From CAWCQC01 sp963819905 (GTDB taxonomy: Bacteria; Actinomycetota; Thermoleophilia; Gaiellales; Gaiellaceae), in contig CAWFXP010000006.1 of NCBI GenBank assembly GCA_963819905.1, positions 170,491 through 234,490 of the forward strand: a DNA stretch of 64,000 nucleotides, given 5' to 3'. Under the pieces are notes generated by a model. The model worked only from the letters and a program-made list of their open reading frames with translations, searched no databases and was not told the DNA's origin. This document shows, in pieces, positions 52,011-59,414 of this stretch (position 1 is its first letter; the number at the start of each line of letters is the position of its first letter). The translations under genes and the position numbers were made by a program.

Positions 52011-52040
52011 TTGACACGTCCGGACCGTGGATTCTAGTCT
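52011..52040 (+). promoter_or_regulatory. putative promoter of the lyase operon
   Basis: TTGACA (52011-52016) and TAGTCT (52035-52040) are 18 bp apart, upstream of the GTG at 52087. TCGATCGGTCAATCG at 52040-52054 lies between it and the gene and could be a LacI-type operator half-site pair, but symmetry is weak. Confidence 0.5.
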
Positions 52041-52086
52041 CGATCGGTCAATCGTATGCCTCACGCAGTCGTAATCCGTCTCTGAC

Positions 52087-53436
52087 GTGCCCATCACGCT
52101 CGACTGCGAGGTGCTTCGCGATCTCTACGGTACGGGCGAGGCGAGGGCGGTGTTCGAGTCGCGCGCGCTCGTCCAGGCCTGGCTCGACGTCGAGCGTGCC
52201 CTGGCCGAGGCTGAGGCCGAGGTCGGCGTCATCCCCGCAGCGGCGGCCGAGCGGATCGCCGCCGAGGCGGACGCGAGCCTCTACGACCTGGCGGAGCTGC
52301 GCGAGGGCATCGCGGCGTCGAAGCACCCGCTCGTGCCGCTGATCCGGGCGCTCGTCGAGCGCTGCGGCGACGAGGGCGGCTGGGTGCACTGGGGTGCGAC
52401 GACGCAGGACGTCGTCGACACGGCGCTCGTCCTCCAGGCGAGGGCAGCGCTCGCCCCGATCGCGCGGGATCTCGAGCGTTCCTACCATGCTTCTTGCGCG
52501 CTTGCCCTGCGCCACCGTGACACCCCGATGGCCGGGAGGACGCATTTCCAGCACGCCGTGCCGATCACGTTCGGGCTGAAGGCCGCCACCTGGGTGGACG
52601 AGCTCGCTCGGTGTCGCGAGCGCCTCGACCGGGCGGCAGAGACCGCCTCGACCGCGCAGCTCGCCGGGGCCGCCGGGACGCTCGCCACGCTCGGGGAGAG
52701 CGCGGAAGCCGTGCAGGAGGCCTTCAGCAAGCGGCTTGGCCTCGCCAGCGCAGACGTCCACTGGCACGCGACGCGCGACAGGCTGCGAGACCTGGGGCAC
52801 GCGCTCTCGGAGATCGCCTCGGCCGCCGAGCGCATCGCGGCGGAGATCGTCAGGCTGCAGTCGACCGAGATCGCGGAGGTCGCGGAGCCCTCGACCGACG
52901 CGCACGTCGGCTCCTCGACGATGCCGCAGAAGCGCAACCCGATGACCTGCGAGTACGTCGTCGCGAGCTCGCGCCTCGTGCGCGCCCAGGTGGGCGTGCT
53001 GCTCGACTCGCCGGCGCACGCCTTCGAACGGGACATGGGCTACTGGGCGGCCGAGTGGGTCGCGCTTCCCGAGGCGCTCGTGCTCGCGGCCGGAGTCGTC
53101 GACAAGCTGGCCGCGGTGCTCGAGGGGCTGGAGGTCGACGCGGCGCGGATGCGCGCCAACCTCGACGTGAGCCGGGGCCAGATCATGGCCGAGGCCGTGA
53201 TGATGGCGCTCGGGCGGTCGCTCGGCCACGAGCGCGCGCACGAGCTCGTCCTGCGGGCGTCACGCCGAGCCGCGTCCGAGGGACTAGACCTGCGGGAGGT
53301 CCTTGCCGAGGAGCCGGAAGTGACGGCTAGGCTCTCCGGCCCGGAGCTCGACGAGCTATTCGACCCGACCTCATACCTCGGCCTCGCGGACGCATCGGTG
53401 GGCGCCGTCACGAGAAGCACGGAAGGAACGCCATGA
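52087..53436 (+). CDS. adenylosuccinate lyase / 3-carboxymuconate cycloisomerase family protein
   Basis: 449 residues of the fumarase/aspartase superfamily. The signature GSSTMPQKRNPM carries the catalytic Ser loop; WVHWGATTQDVVDTALVLQ and MAGRTHFQHAVPITFG are the other two conserved regions. PurB normally sits with purine genes, while here it is coupled (ATGA) to an enolase-superfamily enzyme, so a catabolic lyase or cycloisomerase (PcaB-like) is more likely. GTG start. Confidence 0.9.
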   Translation: MPITLDCEVLRDLYGTGEARAVFESRALVQAWLDVERALAEAEAEVGVIPAAAAERIAAEADASLYDLAELREGIAASKHPLVPLIRALVERCGDEGGWVHWGATTQDVVDTALVLQARAALAPIARDLERSYHASCALALRHRDTPMAGRTHFQHAVPITFGLKAATWVDELARCRERLDRAAETASTAQLAGAAGTLATLGESAEAVQEAFSKRLGLASADVHWHATRDRLRDLGHALSEIASAAERIAAEIVRLQSTEIAEVAEPSTDAHVGSSTMPQKRNPMTCEYVVASSRLVRAQVGVLLDSPAHAFERDMGYWAAEWVALPEALVLAAGVVDKLAAVLEGLEVDAARMRANLDVSRGQIMAEAVMMALGRSLGHERAHELVLRASRRAASEGLDLREVLAEEPEVTARLSGPELDELFDPTSYLGLADASVGAVTRSTEGTP

Positions 53437-54551
53437 AGATCACCGCCGTCGAGCCGATCGTCCTGCGTCTCCCGGACGTCGACACGAGTCGCGCCGACGG
53501 GACCCAGGATGCGTTCCTCGTCCGCATCCACACCGACGAGGGGATCGTCGGCGTCGGCGAAGCGGACACCTCTCCGTACCTGGCGCGGACGATCGTCGAG
53601 ATGCCCTCCTCGCACGCGGTTGCCCGAGGGCTGCGGGAGCTGCTCCTCGGCGAGGATCCCCTCGCGATCGGGCGCCTCTGGAAGCGGCTCTACGACGGCT
53701 CCTCCTACTACGGCCGCTCGGCCGTCGCGCTCCACGTCCTGAGCGCGATCGACATGGCCCTCTGGGACATCGCCGGCAAGGTGGCCGGCGTGCCCGTCTC
53801 GACCCTCGTCGGCGGCGCCCGCGTCGAGCGGATCGCGGTCTACGCGAGCGAGGTGATGCCGCAAACGCCCGACGAGGTCCGGGCAATCGCCGAGCGGTCG
53901 GTCGCCGCCGGCTACGGCGCGTTCAAGCTCGGCTGGGGGCCGCTAGGAGGCGGCCTCGAGACCGACGCGGCGCTCATCCGAGCCGCCCGCGACGAGCTCG
54001 GCCCCGATCGGGAGCTGATGATCGATGGCGGTCAGGCCTACACCGTGCAGCAGGCGACGGAACTCCTTCGGCACGTCGAGGACGCCCGTCTCTACTGGTT
54101 CGAGGAGGCGCTCGCGCCGGACGACTACGAGGGCTACCGGCGCCTCTCCGACGCGGTCACGACCCGCATCGCGGCCGGCGAGGCGGACTCGACCATCGGG
54201 CCGTTCCGCCGCCTCGTCGAGGAGGGCCACGTCGGCCTCCTGCAGCCGGACCTCGCCCGCTGTGGAGGCTTCACCGTCGCGCGGCAGATCGCGCAACTCG
54301 CCCGGGAGCGCCGGGTCGAGGTGGTGCCCCACTGCTTCTCGACCGGCGTGCTCGTCGCCGCGTCCCTCCACTTCGCGGCCTCGCTCGACCGGCCGACGTT
54401 CTCCGAGTTCTCCGTCGCGGACTCACCCCTCGCCGGGGGCCTACTCGCCCAGCCATTCGTCCTCGAGGACGGTACGCTCGCAGTGCCGACCGGGCCCGGC
54501 CTCGGGATCGAGCTCGACGAGGGCCTCGTCGACCGGCTGCGAATGGACTGA
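53433..54551 (+). CDS. mandelate racemase/muconate lactonizing enzyme family protein (enolase superfamily)
   Basis: 372 residues. Barrel residues: Lys165 in FKLGWGPLGGG (K-x-G rather than K-x-K), metal ligands Asp198 (MIDGGQ), Glu224 (WFEEAL) and Glu250 (AAGEAD), and His300 (VVPHCFSTG). This set matches mandelate-racemase/sugar-acid-dehydratase members, which use the His as acid. ATGA overlap with the lyase; the ATPase gene follows after 3 nt. Confidence 0.89.
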   Translation: MKITAVEPIVLRLPDVDTSRADGTQDAFLVRIHTDEGIVGVGEADTSPYLARTIVEMPSSHAVARGLRELLLGEDPLAIGRLWKRLYDGSSYYGRSAVALHVLSAIDMALWDIAGKVAGVPVSTLVGGARVERIAVYASEVMPQTPDEVRAIAERSVAAGYGAFKLGWGPLGGGLETDAALIRAARDELGPDRELMIDGGQAYTVQQATELLRHVEDARLYWFEEALAPDDYEGYRRLSDAVTTRIAAGEADSTIGPFRRLVEEGHVGLLQPDLARCGGFTVARQIAQLARERRVEVVPHCFSTGVLVAASLHFAASLDRPTFSEFSVADSPLAGGLLAQPFVLEDGTLAVPTGPGLGIELDEGLVDRLRMD

Positions 54552-54554
54552 GCA

Positions 54555-55685
54555 ATGGCGGGCATCGAGTTCCAAGGCGTGACGAAGCAGTTCCCGGACG
54601 GGACCGTCGCCGTCGACGACATCAGCCTCGACGTACCCGACGGGGAGTTCATGATCCTCGTCGGCCCGTCCGGGTGTGGGAAGACGACGGCGCTCCGCAT
54701 GGTCGCCGGCCTCGAGGAGATCAGCGCGGGGAAGGTCGTGATCGGCGGCCGGGTCGTGAACGAGCTCGAGCCGAAGGAGCGGGACGTGGCGATGGTCTTC
54801 CAGAACTACGCGCTCTACCCGCACATGACCGTGCGGGACAACATCGCCTTCCCGCTCAAGATGCAGAAGGTGGCGAAGTCCGAGATCGACGCCCGGGTGG
54901 CCGAGGCGACGCGCCTGCTCGGCCTCGGCGAGCTGCTCCGCCGCAAGCCGCGCGAGCTCTCGGGCGGCCAGCGCCAGCGGGTCGCGATGGGCCGGGCGAT
55001 CGTCCGGCACCCGCAGGCGTTCCTGATGGACGAGCCGCTGTCGAACCTGGACGCGAAGCTGCGCGTCCAGATGCGGGCCGAGCTCGTCAACCTGCACCGC
55101 CGACTCGGCGTCACGACGCTGTACGTGACGCACGACCAGACCGAGGCGATGACCCTCGGAACGCGGGTCGCGGTGCTCCGGGGAGGCGTCATCCAGCAGG
55201 TCGACGCGCCTCAGCGCCTGTATCACCGTCCGGCGAACACGTTCGTCGCGAGCTTCATCGGCTCACCTCCGATGAACTTCGCCGCGGGAACGCTCTCCGA
55301 GGGGTCGCTCGAGCTCGGTCCGTTTCGCTTCGAGGTACCGGAGCCCGTGCGCGCGCGTCTCCGTAGCCGGGAGGGCGCCGTCCTGGCCGGCCTGCGGCCC
55401 GAGCATTTCAAGGACGCCGGCCTGGCCGGGGACCACGGAGCGACGGTGCCCGCGGACGTCGAGATCACCGAGCAGCTCGGCCCCGAGACGTATGCCTACT
55501 TCCGGATTCCGGGTCTCGAGGCGACCGAGGTCGGCGAGCGACCGATCGAGCTGGCCGGGGCCTTCGCGGCCCGGCTGGATCCGCGCTCGGGTGCGGCGCC
55601 CGGCGGGCGCCTGACGCTGGCGCTCGACCTCGACGGGGTGCAGCTCTTCGACGCCGAGAGCGGCGATTCCATCCTCGGTGATTGA
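54555..55685 (+). CDS. sugar ABC transporter ATPase, UgpC/MsmK type
   Basis: 376 residues. Walker A VGPSGCGKTTALRM, Q-loop VFQNYALYPHMTV, signature LSGGQRQRVAMGRAIVR, Walker B FLMDEPLSNLDAKLR, switch His in YVTHDQTEAM, then the TOBE/MRP regulatory domain (VLAGLRPEHFKDAG). MsmK-type ATPases can serve several sugar permeases. It is the only CUT1-type ATPase seen here, while two importers lack one. Confidence 0.95.
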   Translation: MAGIEFQGVTKQFPDGTVAVDDISLDVPDGEFMILVGPSGCGKTTALRMVAGLEEISAGKVVIGGRVVNELEPKERDVAMVFQNYALYPHMTVRDNIAFPLKMQKVAKSEIDARVAEATRLLGLGELLRRKPRELSGGQRQRVAMGRAIVRHPQAFLMDEPLSNLDAKLRVQMRAELVNLHRRLGVTTLYVTHDQTEAMTLGTRVAVLRGGVIQQVDAPQRLYHRPANTFVASFIGSPPMNFAAGTLSEGSLELGPFRFEVPEPVRARLRSREGAVLAGLRPEHFKDAGLAGDHGATVPADVEITEQLGPETYAYFRIPGLEATEVGERPIELAGAFAARLDPRSGAAPGGRLTLALDLDGVQLFDAESGDSILGD

Positions 55686-56664
55686 CTCCGGCCGGGTCGT
55701 CGAGGGCGAGTACGCCGGCTGGCGCTCGCTCGCGCTCGAGGGTGGCGGCCTCCGGGTCACGATCCTGCCCGACAAGGGCGCCGAGATCGTCGAGCTCGTC
55801 GACGCAGCGAGCGGCATCGACGTGCTCTTCCACGCTCCCTGGGGGCTGCAGCCGCCCGGCTCGGCCCCGCGCGGGGGGAGCGACGGGCAGGCGTTCCTCG
55901 AGAACTACGGCGGTGGGTGGCAGGAGCTCTTCCCGAACGCCGGCGATCCGTGCACGTATCGCGGCCGAACGGTCCCCTTCCACGGAGAGGTCGCCGGGCT
56001 GCCCTGGCAGGTCGAGCAACTCGGGCCGGCGTCCGTCCGGCTGACCGTGTCATGCCGGCAAGCGCCCTTCCGGCTGGAGCGGGTGATGCGGCTCACCGGG
56101 GAGCGCGTTCTCGTGGTCGAGGAGACGGCCGTGAACCCATCGGACGCGCCGGCCCATCTCGTCTGGGGCCATCACTGCGTCGTCGGGCCGCCGTTCCTCG
56201 GCCCGGGCTGCCGTCTCCGCGTCCCCGCGGGCGCGATCGAGACGGTTCCCGAGATGTGGGAGGAGACCGCGCGCCTCGAGCCGGGCCAGCGCTCTCCGTG
56301 GCCTCGGGGGCGGCTGCGCGGGGGAGGCACGGCCGATCTGCGCGAGGTGCCCGGCCCGGAGGCGCGAAGCCACGACGACGTCTACCTGACCGAGCTGTCG
56401 GCGGGCTGGGTCGAGGTCGAGAGCCCGGGAACCGGGCTGGCGTTCAGGCTCGACTTCGACGCCGAGCTGTTTCGCTGGCTGATCTCCTGGCAGCCGTACG
56501 GTGGCGCCGAGGCGATGCCGCTCGCCGGCTCGTACGCCCTCGGCGTCGAGCCCTGGATCACGCGACGCTGCCTCGCGGACGCCGTCGAGGCCGGCGAGGC
56601 GATCGAGCTCGCGCCGGGCGGCTCCCTGTCGACGACTCTCACCGCGACGATTCGCGGCCTGTGA
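55678..56664 (+). CDS. aldose-1-epimerase family protein
   Basis: 328 residues from GTG 55678, overlapping the ATPase end by 8 nt. Mutarotase fold: RVTILPDKGAEIVELVDAASG, ENYGGGWQELFPNAGDPCTYRG, PFHGEVAGLPW, VWGHHCVVGPPFLGPG (His pair) and FRWLISWQPYGGAEAMPLAG. Likely interconverts anomers of the imported sugar. Related in fold, but not close in sequence, to the proteins at 3,650 and 29,858. Confidence 0.8.
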   Translation: MIDSGRVVEGEYAGWRSLALEGGGLRVTILPDKGAEIVELVDAASGIDVLFHAPWGLQPPGSAPRGGSDGQAFLENYGGGWQELFPNAGDPCTYRGRTVPFHGEVAGLPWQVEQLGPASVRLTVSCRQAPFRLERVMRLTGERVLVVEETAVNPSDAPAHLVWGHHCVVGPPFLGPGCRLRVPAGAIETVPEMWEETARLEPGQRSPWPRGRLRGGGTADLREVPGPEARSHDDVYLTELSAGWVEVESPGTGLAFRLDFDAELFRWLISWQPYGGAEAMPLAGSYALGVEPWITRRCLADAVEAGEAIELAPGGSLSTTLTATIRGL

Positions 56665-56683
56665 CGCTTCCGAAGGAGGACGT

Positions 56684-57448
56684 ATGAGCTCGTGTGTCGT
56701 GACCGGTGCCGCTCTCGGCATGGGGCGCTCCATCTCCGAGCGCGTGCTCGCCGACGGTATGGATGTCGTCGGCGTCGACTGGAACGCGGAGGCGCTCGAG
56801 AGCGCGGCCGCGGAGCTCGGCGAGCGGTTCGTCCCGCTGCGCGCCGACGTCGGCGACTGGAACACTCACCTCGAGGCAGCCGACCTCGCCGAGGAGCGCG
56901 GCCCGCTGCTGGGCTGGGTCAACAACGCCGGCATCGACATCCAGGGCGGCGCGCACGAGGTGACGCCCGAGGAGATCGACCGAGGCCTCCGCGTCCTCCA
57001 GCTCGGCGTCATGTACGGCACCGCCGTCGCGGTACGGCGCATGCTGCCGGGGCGCGCCGGCTCGATCGTCAACATCGCCTCGATCCAGGGCACGCACGCG
57101 TTCCCGCGCTACTACGTCTACCAGGCGGCGAAGGCGGCGGCGATCATGATCTCGAAAGGCGTGGCCGTCGACTACGGCCCGTTCGGTATCCGCTGCAACG
57201 CCGTCCTTCCCGGGTCGATCGAGACGCCGATGACCTACGCCGTGCTGCCCCCCGAGCTGACGCGAGAGGAGGCGCTCGCGAACGAGGGGGAGCTCCATCC
57301 GATCGGCCGGATCGGGCAACCCGACGAGATCGCCGAGGTGGTTGCCTTCCTCCTCTCGGAGCGGGCGTCGCTCGTGACCGGGGTCGCGCTCCCCGTCGAC
57401 GGCGGGGCGACCGCGCGGTGCTTCCGCTATCCAGCGCTCGAGCTGTAG
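56684..57448 (+). CDS. SDR family oxidoreductase
   Basis: 254 residues from ATG 56684 with GAAGGAGG upstream. VTGAALGMGRSIS at residue 6, WVNNAGIDIQGG, NIASIQGTHAF, YQAAKAAA, and LVTGVALPVDGGATA. Last gene of the lyase operon; a sugar or sugar-acid dehydrogenase is likely. Confidence 0.91.
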   Translation: MSSCVVTGAALGMGRSISERVLADGMDVVGVDWNAEALESAAAELGERFVPLRADVGDWNTHLEAADLAEERGPLLGWVNNAGIDIQGGAHEVTPEEIDRGLRVLQLGVMYGTAVAVRRMLPGRAGSIVNIASIQGTHAFPRYYVYQAAKAAAIMISKGVAVDYGPFGIRCNAVLPGSIETPMTYAVLPPELTREEALANEGELHPIGRIGQPDEIAEVVAFLLSERASLVTGVALPVDGGATARCFRYPALEL

Positions 57449-57499
57449 GCGGCCCTCTCGTAGCCGTCCCGCCGAACCCGTTACACTCGAAGGAGCGCC

Positions 57500-57769
57500 G
57501 TGCTCTGGTACAGCCTCCTCTTCTTCGTCGCGCTGAAGATCCCGCTCGTGTATCTCTGCTACGTCGTCTGGTGGGCGGTCAAGGATCCGCCCCAGCCGGG
57601 TGAGGGCGACGAGGTGCTCGTCGAGGTGCCCGGCGGTGGTGGGCTCGACGAGGGCGCGTCGTGGTGGCGGCGCAAGCCGGCCCGGCCGCAACGTGGCGGA
57701 CCGCACAGCTCGCCGGCGCGCCGTCCCGAGCCTGCGCTCACCCACGCCAGGATGAAGCCACCGGCATGA
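57500..57769 (+). CDS. small membrane protein of unknown function
   Basis: 89 residues, GTG start with GAAGGAG before it. A single hydrophobic helix at residues 1-27 (LWYSLLFFVALKIPLVYLCY, VVWWAV), then a Pro/Gly/Glu linker and a basic, Arg/Pro-rich cytoplasmic tail (SWWRRKPARPQRGG). Overlaps the next membrane protein gene by ATGA, so the pair probably works together. No family recognised. Confidence 0.65.
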   Translation: MLWYSLLFFVALKIPLVYLCYVVWWAVKDPPQPGEGDEVLVEVPGGGGLDEGASWWRRKPARPQRGGPHSSPARRPEPALTHARMKPPA

Positions 57770-58044
57770 GCTCGCCCGAGCACGCAGAGCCACTCGACGA
57801 GCGACGCCCGGCGCGGGAGACGGTCGCGCGGTACCTCGCCGGCCTCGCGATCTTCGGCGGGATCACGGCGCTCGTCTACTACCCGGTCAGGATCGGCCTG
57901 GCTGCGATCGTCTTCTCGATGGTGGCCGCCCTGATGGGGGGACAGCGGATCAGCCGCTTCACGGGGATCGCGGTCGCGATCGCGGTGGCCGGATTCACGA
58001 TCGGGCTCACGATCGCGGTCGTTCTCGACCGTCCGCCGTTCTAG
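57766..58044 (+). CDS. small two-helix membrane protein of unknown function
   Basis: 92 residues. A polar N-terminus (SSPEHAEPLDERRPARE), then hydrophobic segments around residues 23-58 (YLAGLAIFGGITALVYYPVR, IGLAAIVFSMVAALMGG) and 64-88 (FTGIAVAIAVAGFTIGLTIA). Coupled to the preceding gene. Function unknown. Confidence 0.65.
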   Translation: MSSPEHAEPLDERRPARETVARYLAGLAIFGGITALVYYPVRIGLAAIVFSMVAALMGGQRISRFTGIAVAIAVAGFTIGLTIAVVLDRPPF

Positions 58045-58048
58045 TAAC

Positions 58049-58088
58049 AGCACGCGTTCGCGACGATCAGCACGCGTTCGCGACGATC
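58049..58088. repeat. tandem duplication of a 20-bp unit
   Basis: AGCACGCGTTCGCGACGATC occurs twice without a gap (58049-58068 and 58069-58088), right upstream of the promoter at 58094. It could be a pair of activator sites or a replication-slippage product. Confidence 0.85.
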
Positions 58089-58093
58089 GTTGC

Positions 58094-58123
58094 TTGTCAG
58101 CCCGTGTCCGAATGGGCTAGGGT
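58094..58123 (+). promoter_or_regulatory. putative leaderless promoter
   Basis: TTGTCA (58094-58099), 18-bp spacer, TAGGGT (58118-58123). The ATG at 58129 follows after 5 nt, where transcription should begin, and no Shine-Dalgarno exists. Confidence 0.5.
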
Positions 58124-58128
58124 CGCCC

Positions 58129-58860
58129 ATGGCAGCGCGCCCTGCGTCGGCGGTCGGCAGGCTCGCCGTCGAGCGCGCCCGCGCGCGGATGCCGGGTCTC
58201 GCGCCCGACAGCATCGAGGTGGTCGAGCTTGCGCGCGACACGTCGTACGTCGTCCTCCGGAGCAGCGTCGAAGGAGTGGTCGTGCTCGACGCGGGCGGCC
58301 GGTTGGTTCGCGCGCCGGGACGGCTGGCAGCGATCGGGCGGCACCTTCGCGCCTGCGCGCGCCTGCGCGAATGGGGCGAGGCGGCGTCGCTCGCGCAGCG
58401 CCTGGCCGAGGCTGAGGTGGGCGTCGCGGCGATCGAGCGGCTGCGCCAGCCCGCGACCAGGAACGGCATGCCGGCGCAGCTCAGGGACCTCCGCGAGCGG
58501 CTGCGGGAGTTCACGGCAGCAGCCGAGGCCGTTCGTGACGAGCTACGCCGCTCCCAGCCTCCTACCGAACGGACGCTGAGACGGGCAGTCGGCTCCGCGA
58601 ACGAGGCTGCCAGGGCAGACCGGTCGGCCGTGCGGGCGACCCGCCTGGCAGCGGCAGGCCTGCTCGGGGGCGGGCTCGTGCGGAAGGCCATCGGCCGCCG
58701 GGCGAACCCGCTCACGCGTTGGGCCGTCGCCCGCCTGGACGCACCGGACCTGCCGTTCCTCTACGAGGAACTGTCCGCGCAGGACGATACCGCGGTGGTC
58801 GCGGCATTCGTCGCGCAGGCGAGACTCGACACGAAACAGGCCATCTTCTGCGCGCGCTAG
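58129..58860 (+). CDS. conserved-looking protein of unknown function
   Basis: 243 residues from ATG 58129. Ala/Arg/Leu-rich and mostly helical; a central segment (LREWGEAASLAQRLAEAEVG, AAIERLRQP, LRDLRERLREFTAAAEAVRDE) looks like coiled coil. No catalytic motif, membrane helix or signal was seen. No family recognised. Upstream are a 20-bp tandem repeat and a leaderless-type promoter. Confidence 0.65.
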   Translation: MAARPASAVGRLAVERARARMPGLAPDSIEVVELARDTSYVVLRSSVEGVVVLDAGGRLVRAPGRLAAIGRHLRACARLREWGEAASLAQRLAEAEVGVAAIERLRQPATRNGMPAQLRDLRERLREFTAAAEAVRDELRRSQPPTERTLRRAVGSANEAARADRSAVRATRLAAAGLLGGGLVRKAIGRRANPLTRWAVARLDAPDLPFLYEELSAQDDTAVVAAFVAQARLDTKQAIFCAR

Positions 58861-58929
58861 GCTCTTCCTCTGTCCAGAGGTGATGCACTACAATCGGACG
58901 CCGCCCCGGAAACGAGCACGGAGGAGTGG

Positions 58930-59253
58930 ATGAAGGTGGATGGGACTTTGTCGTTCGCCAAGGTCATCGAAGAGCATCTCGAGCTCAAGAGGCGCAACGC
59001 CAGCCTGAACGGTGACATGCCGATCGAGCAGTACCGGATCGAGGATCCGTTCGAGAATCACCCGCTGTTCAAGTCGGAGGAGCAGGCGCGCCTCGAGGAG
59101 ACCATCACGGGAACGCAGCCGATGGTCATGGAAGAGGAGGACAAGGTCCTCGCGTGGCCCGTCGAGGAGGCCGAGACGGTCGAGAACGCTGCGCCGGCCG
59201 ACACGGAGGACACCCTCTGGGGCCGCTCGCGCGAGTTCGACTGGGGCGACTGA
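58930..59253 (+). CDS. acidic protein of unknown function
   Basis: 107 residues with a strong ribosome site (GGAGGAG). Begins MKVDGTLSFAKVIEEHLELK and ends in a very acidic tail with DTLWGRSREFDWGD. Central EQYRIEDPFENHPLFKSEEQARLEE. No known domain seen; the well-formed start and balanced codon use argue for a real gene. Confidence 0.65.
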   Translation: MKVDGTLSFAKVIEEHLELKRRNASLNGDMPIEQYRIEDPFENHPLFKSEEQARLEETITGTQPMVMEEEDKVLAWPVEEAETVENAAPADTEDTLWGRSREFDWGD

Positions 59254-59301
59254 GAGATTCCGTAGGCCGGACAACCCCGGCCCACACGCTGTCAGGGTTT
59301 C

Positions 59302-59329
59302 GTAGGGGCCGGATCCGTCCGGCCCCTAC
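59302..59329. repeat. palindromic repeat upstream of tRNA-Ala
   Basis: Arms GTAGGGGCCGGA (59302-59313) and TCCGGCCCCTAC (59318-59329) form a perfect 12-bp stem with a 4-nt loop. It lies between the acidic-protein gene and the tRNA; probable transcript end of the former. Member of the dispersed palindrome family. Confidence 0.8.
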
Positions 59330-59341
59330 ACTGTCGTCCGA

Positions 59342-59414
59342 GGGGCGTTAGCTCAGCTGGGAGAGCGCCGGCTTTGCAAGCCGGAGGTCACCGGTTCGAT
59401 CCCGGTACGCTCCA
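59342..59414 (+). tRNA. tRNA-Ala (anticodon UGC)
   Basis: A 73-nt cloverleaf: acceptor GGGGCGT pairs with ACGCTCC, D arm TAGCTCAGCTGGGAGAGC, anticodon stem CCGGC/GCCGG with loop TTTGCAA (anticodon TGC at positions 34-36), variable region AGGTC, T arm CCGGTTCGATCCCGG, discriminator A. The CCA end is not fully encoded (ACCT follows). Its 3' half overlaps the integrase gene. Confidence 0.97.
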
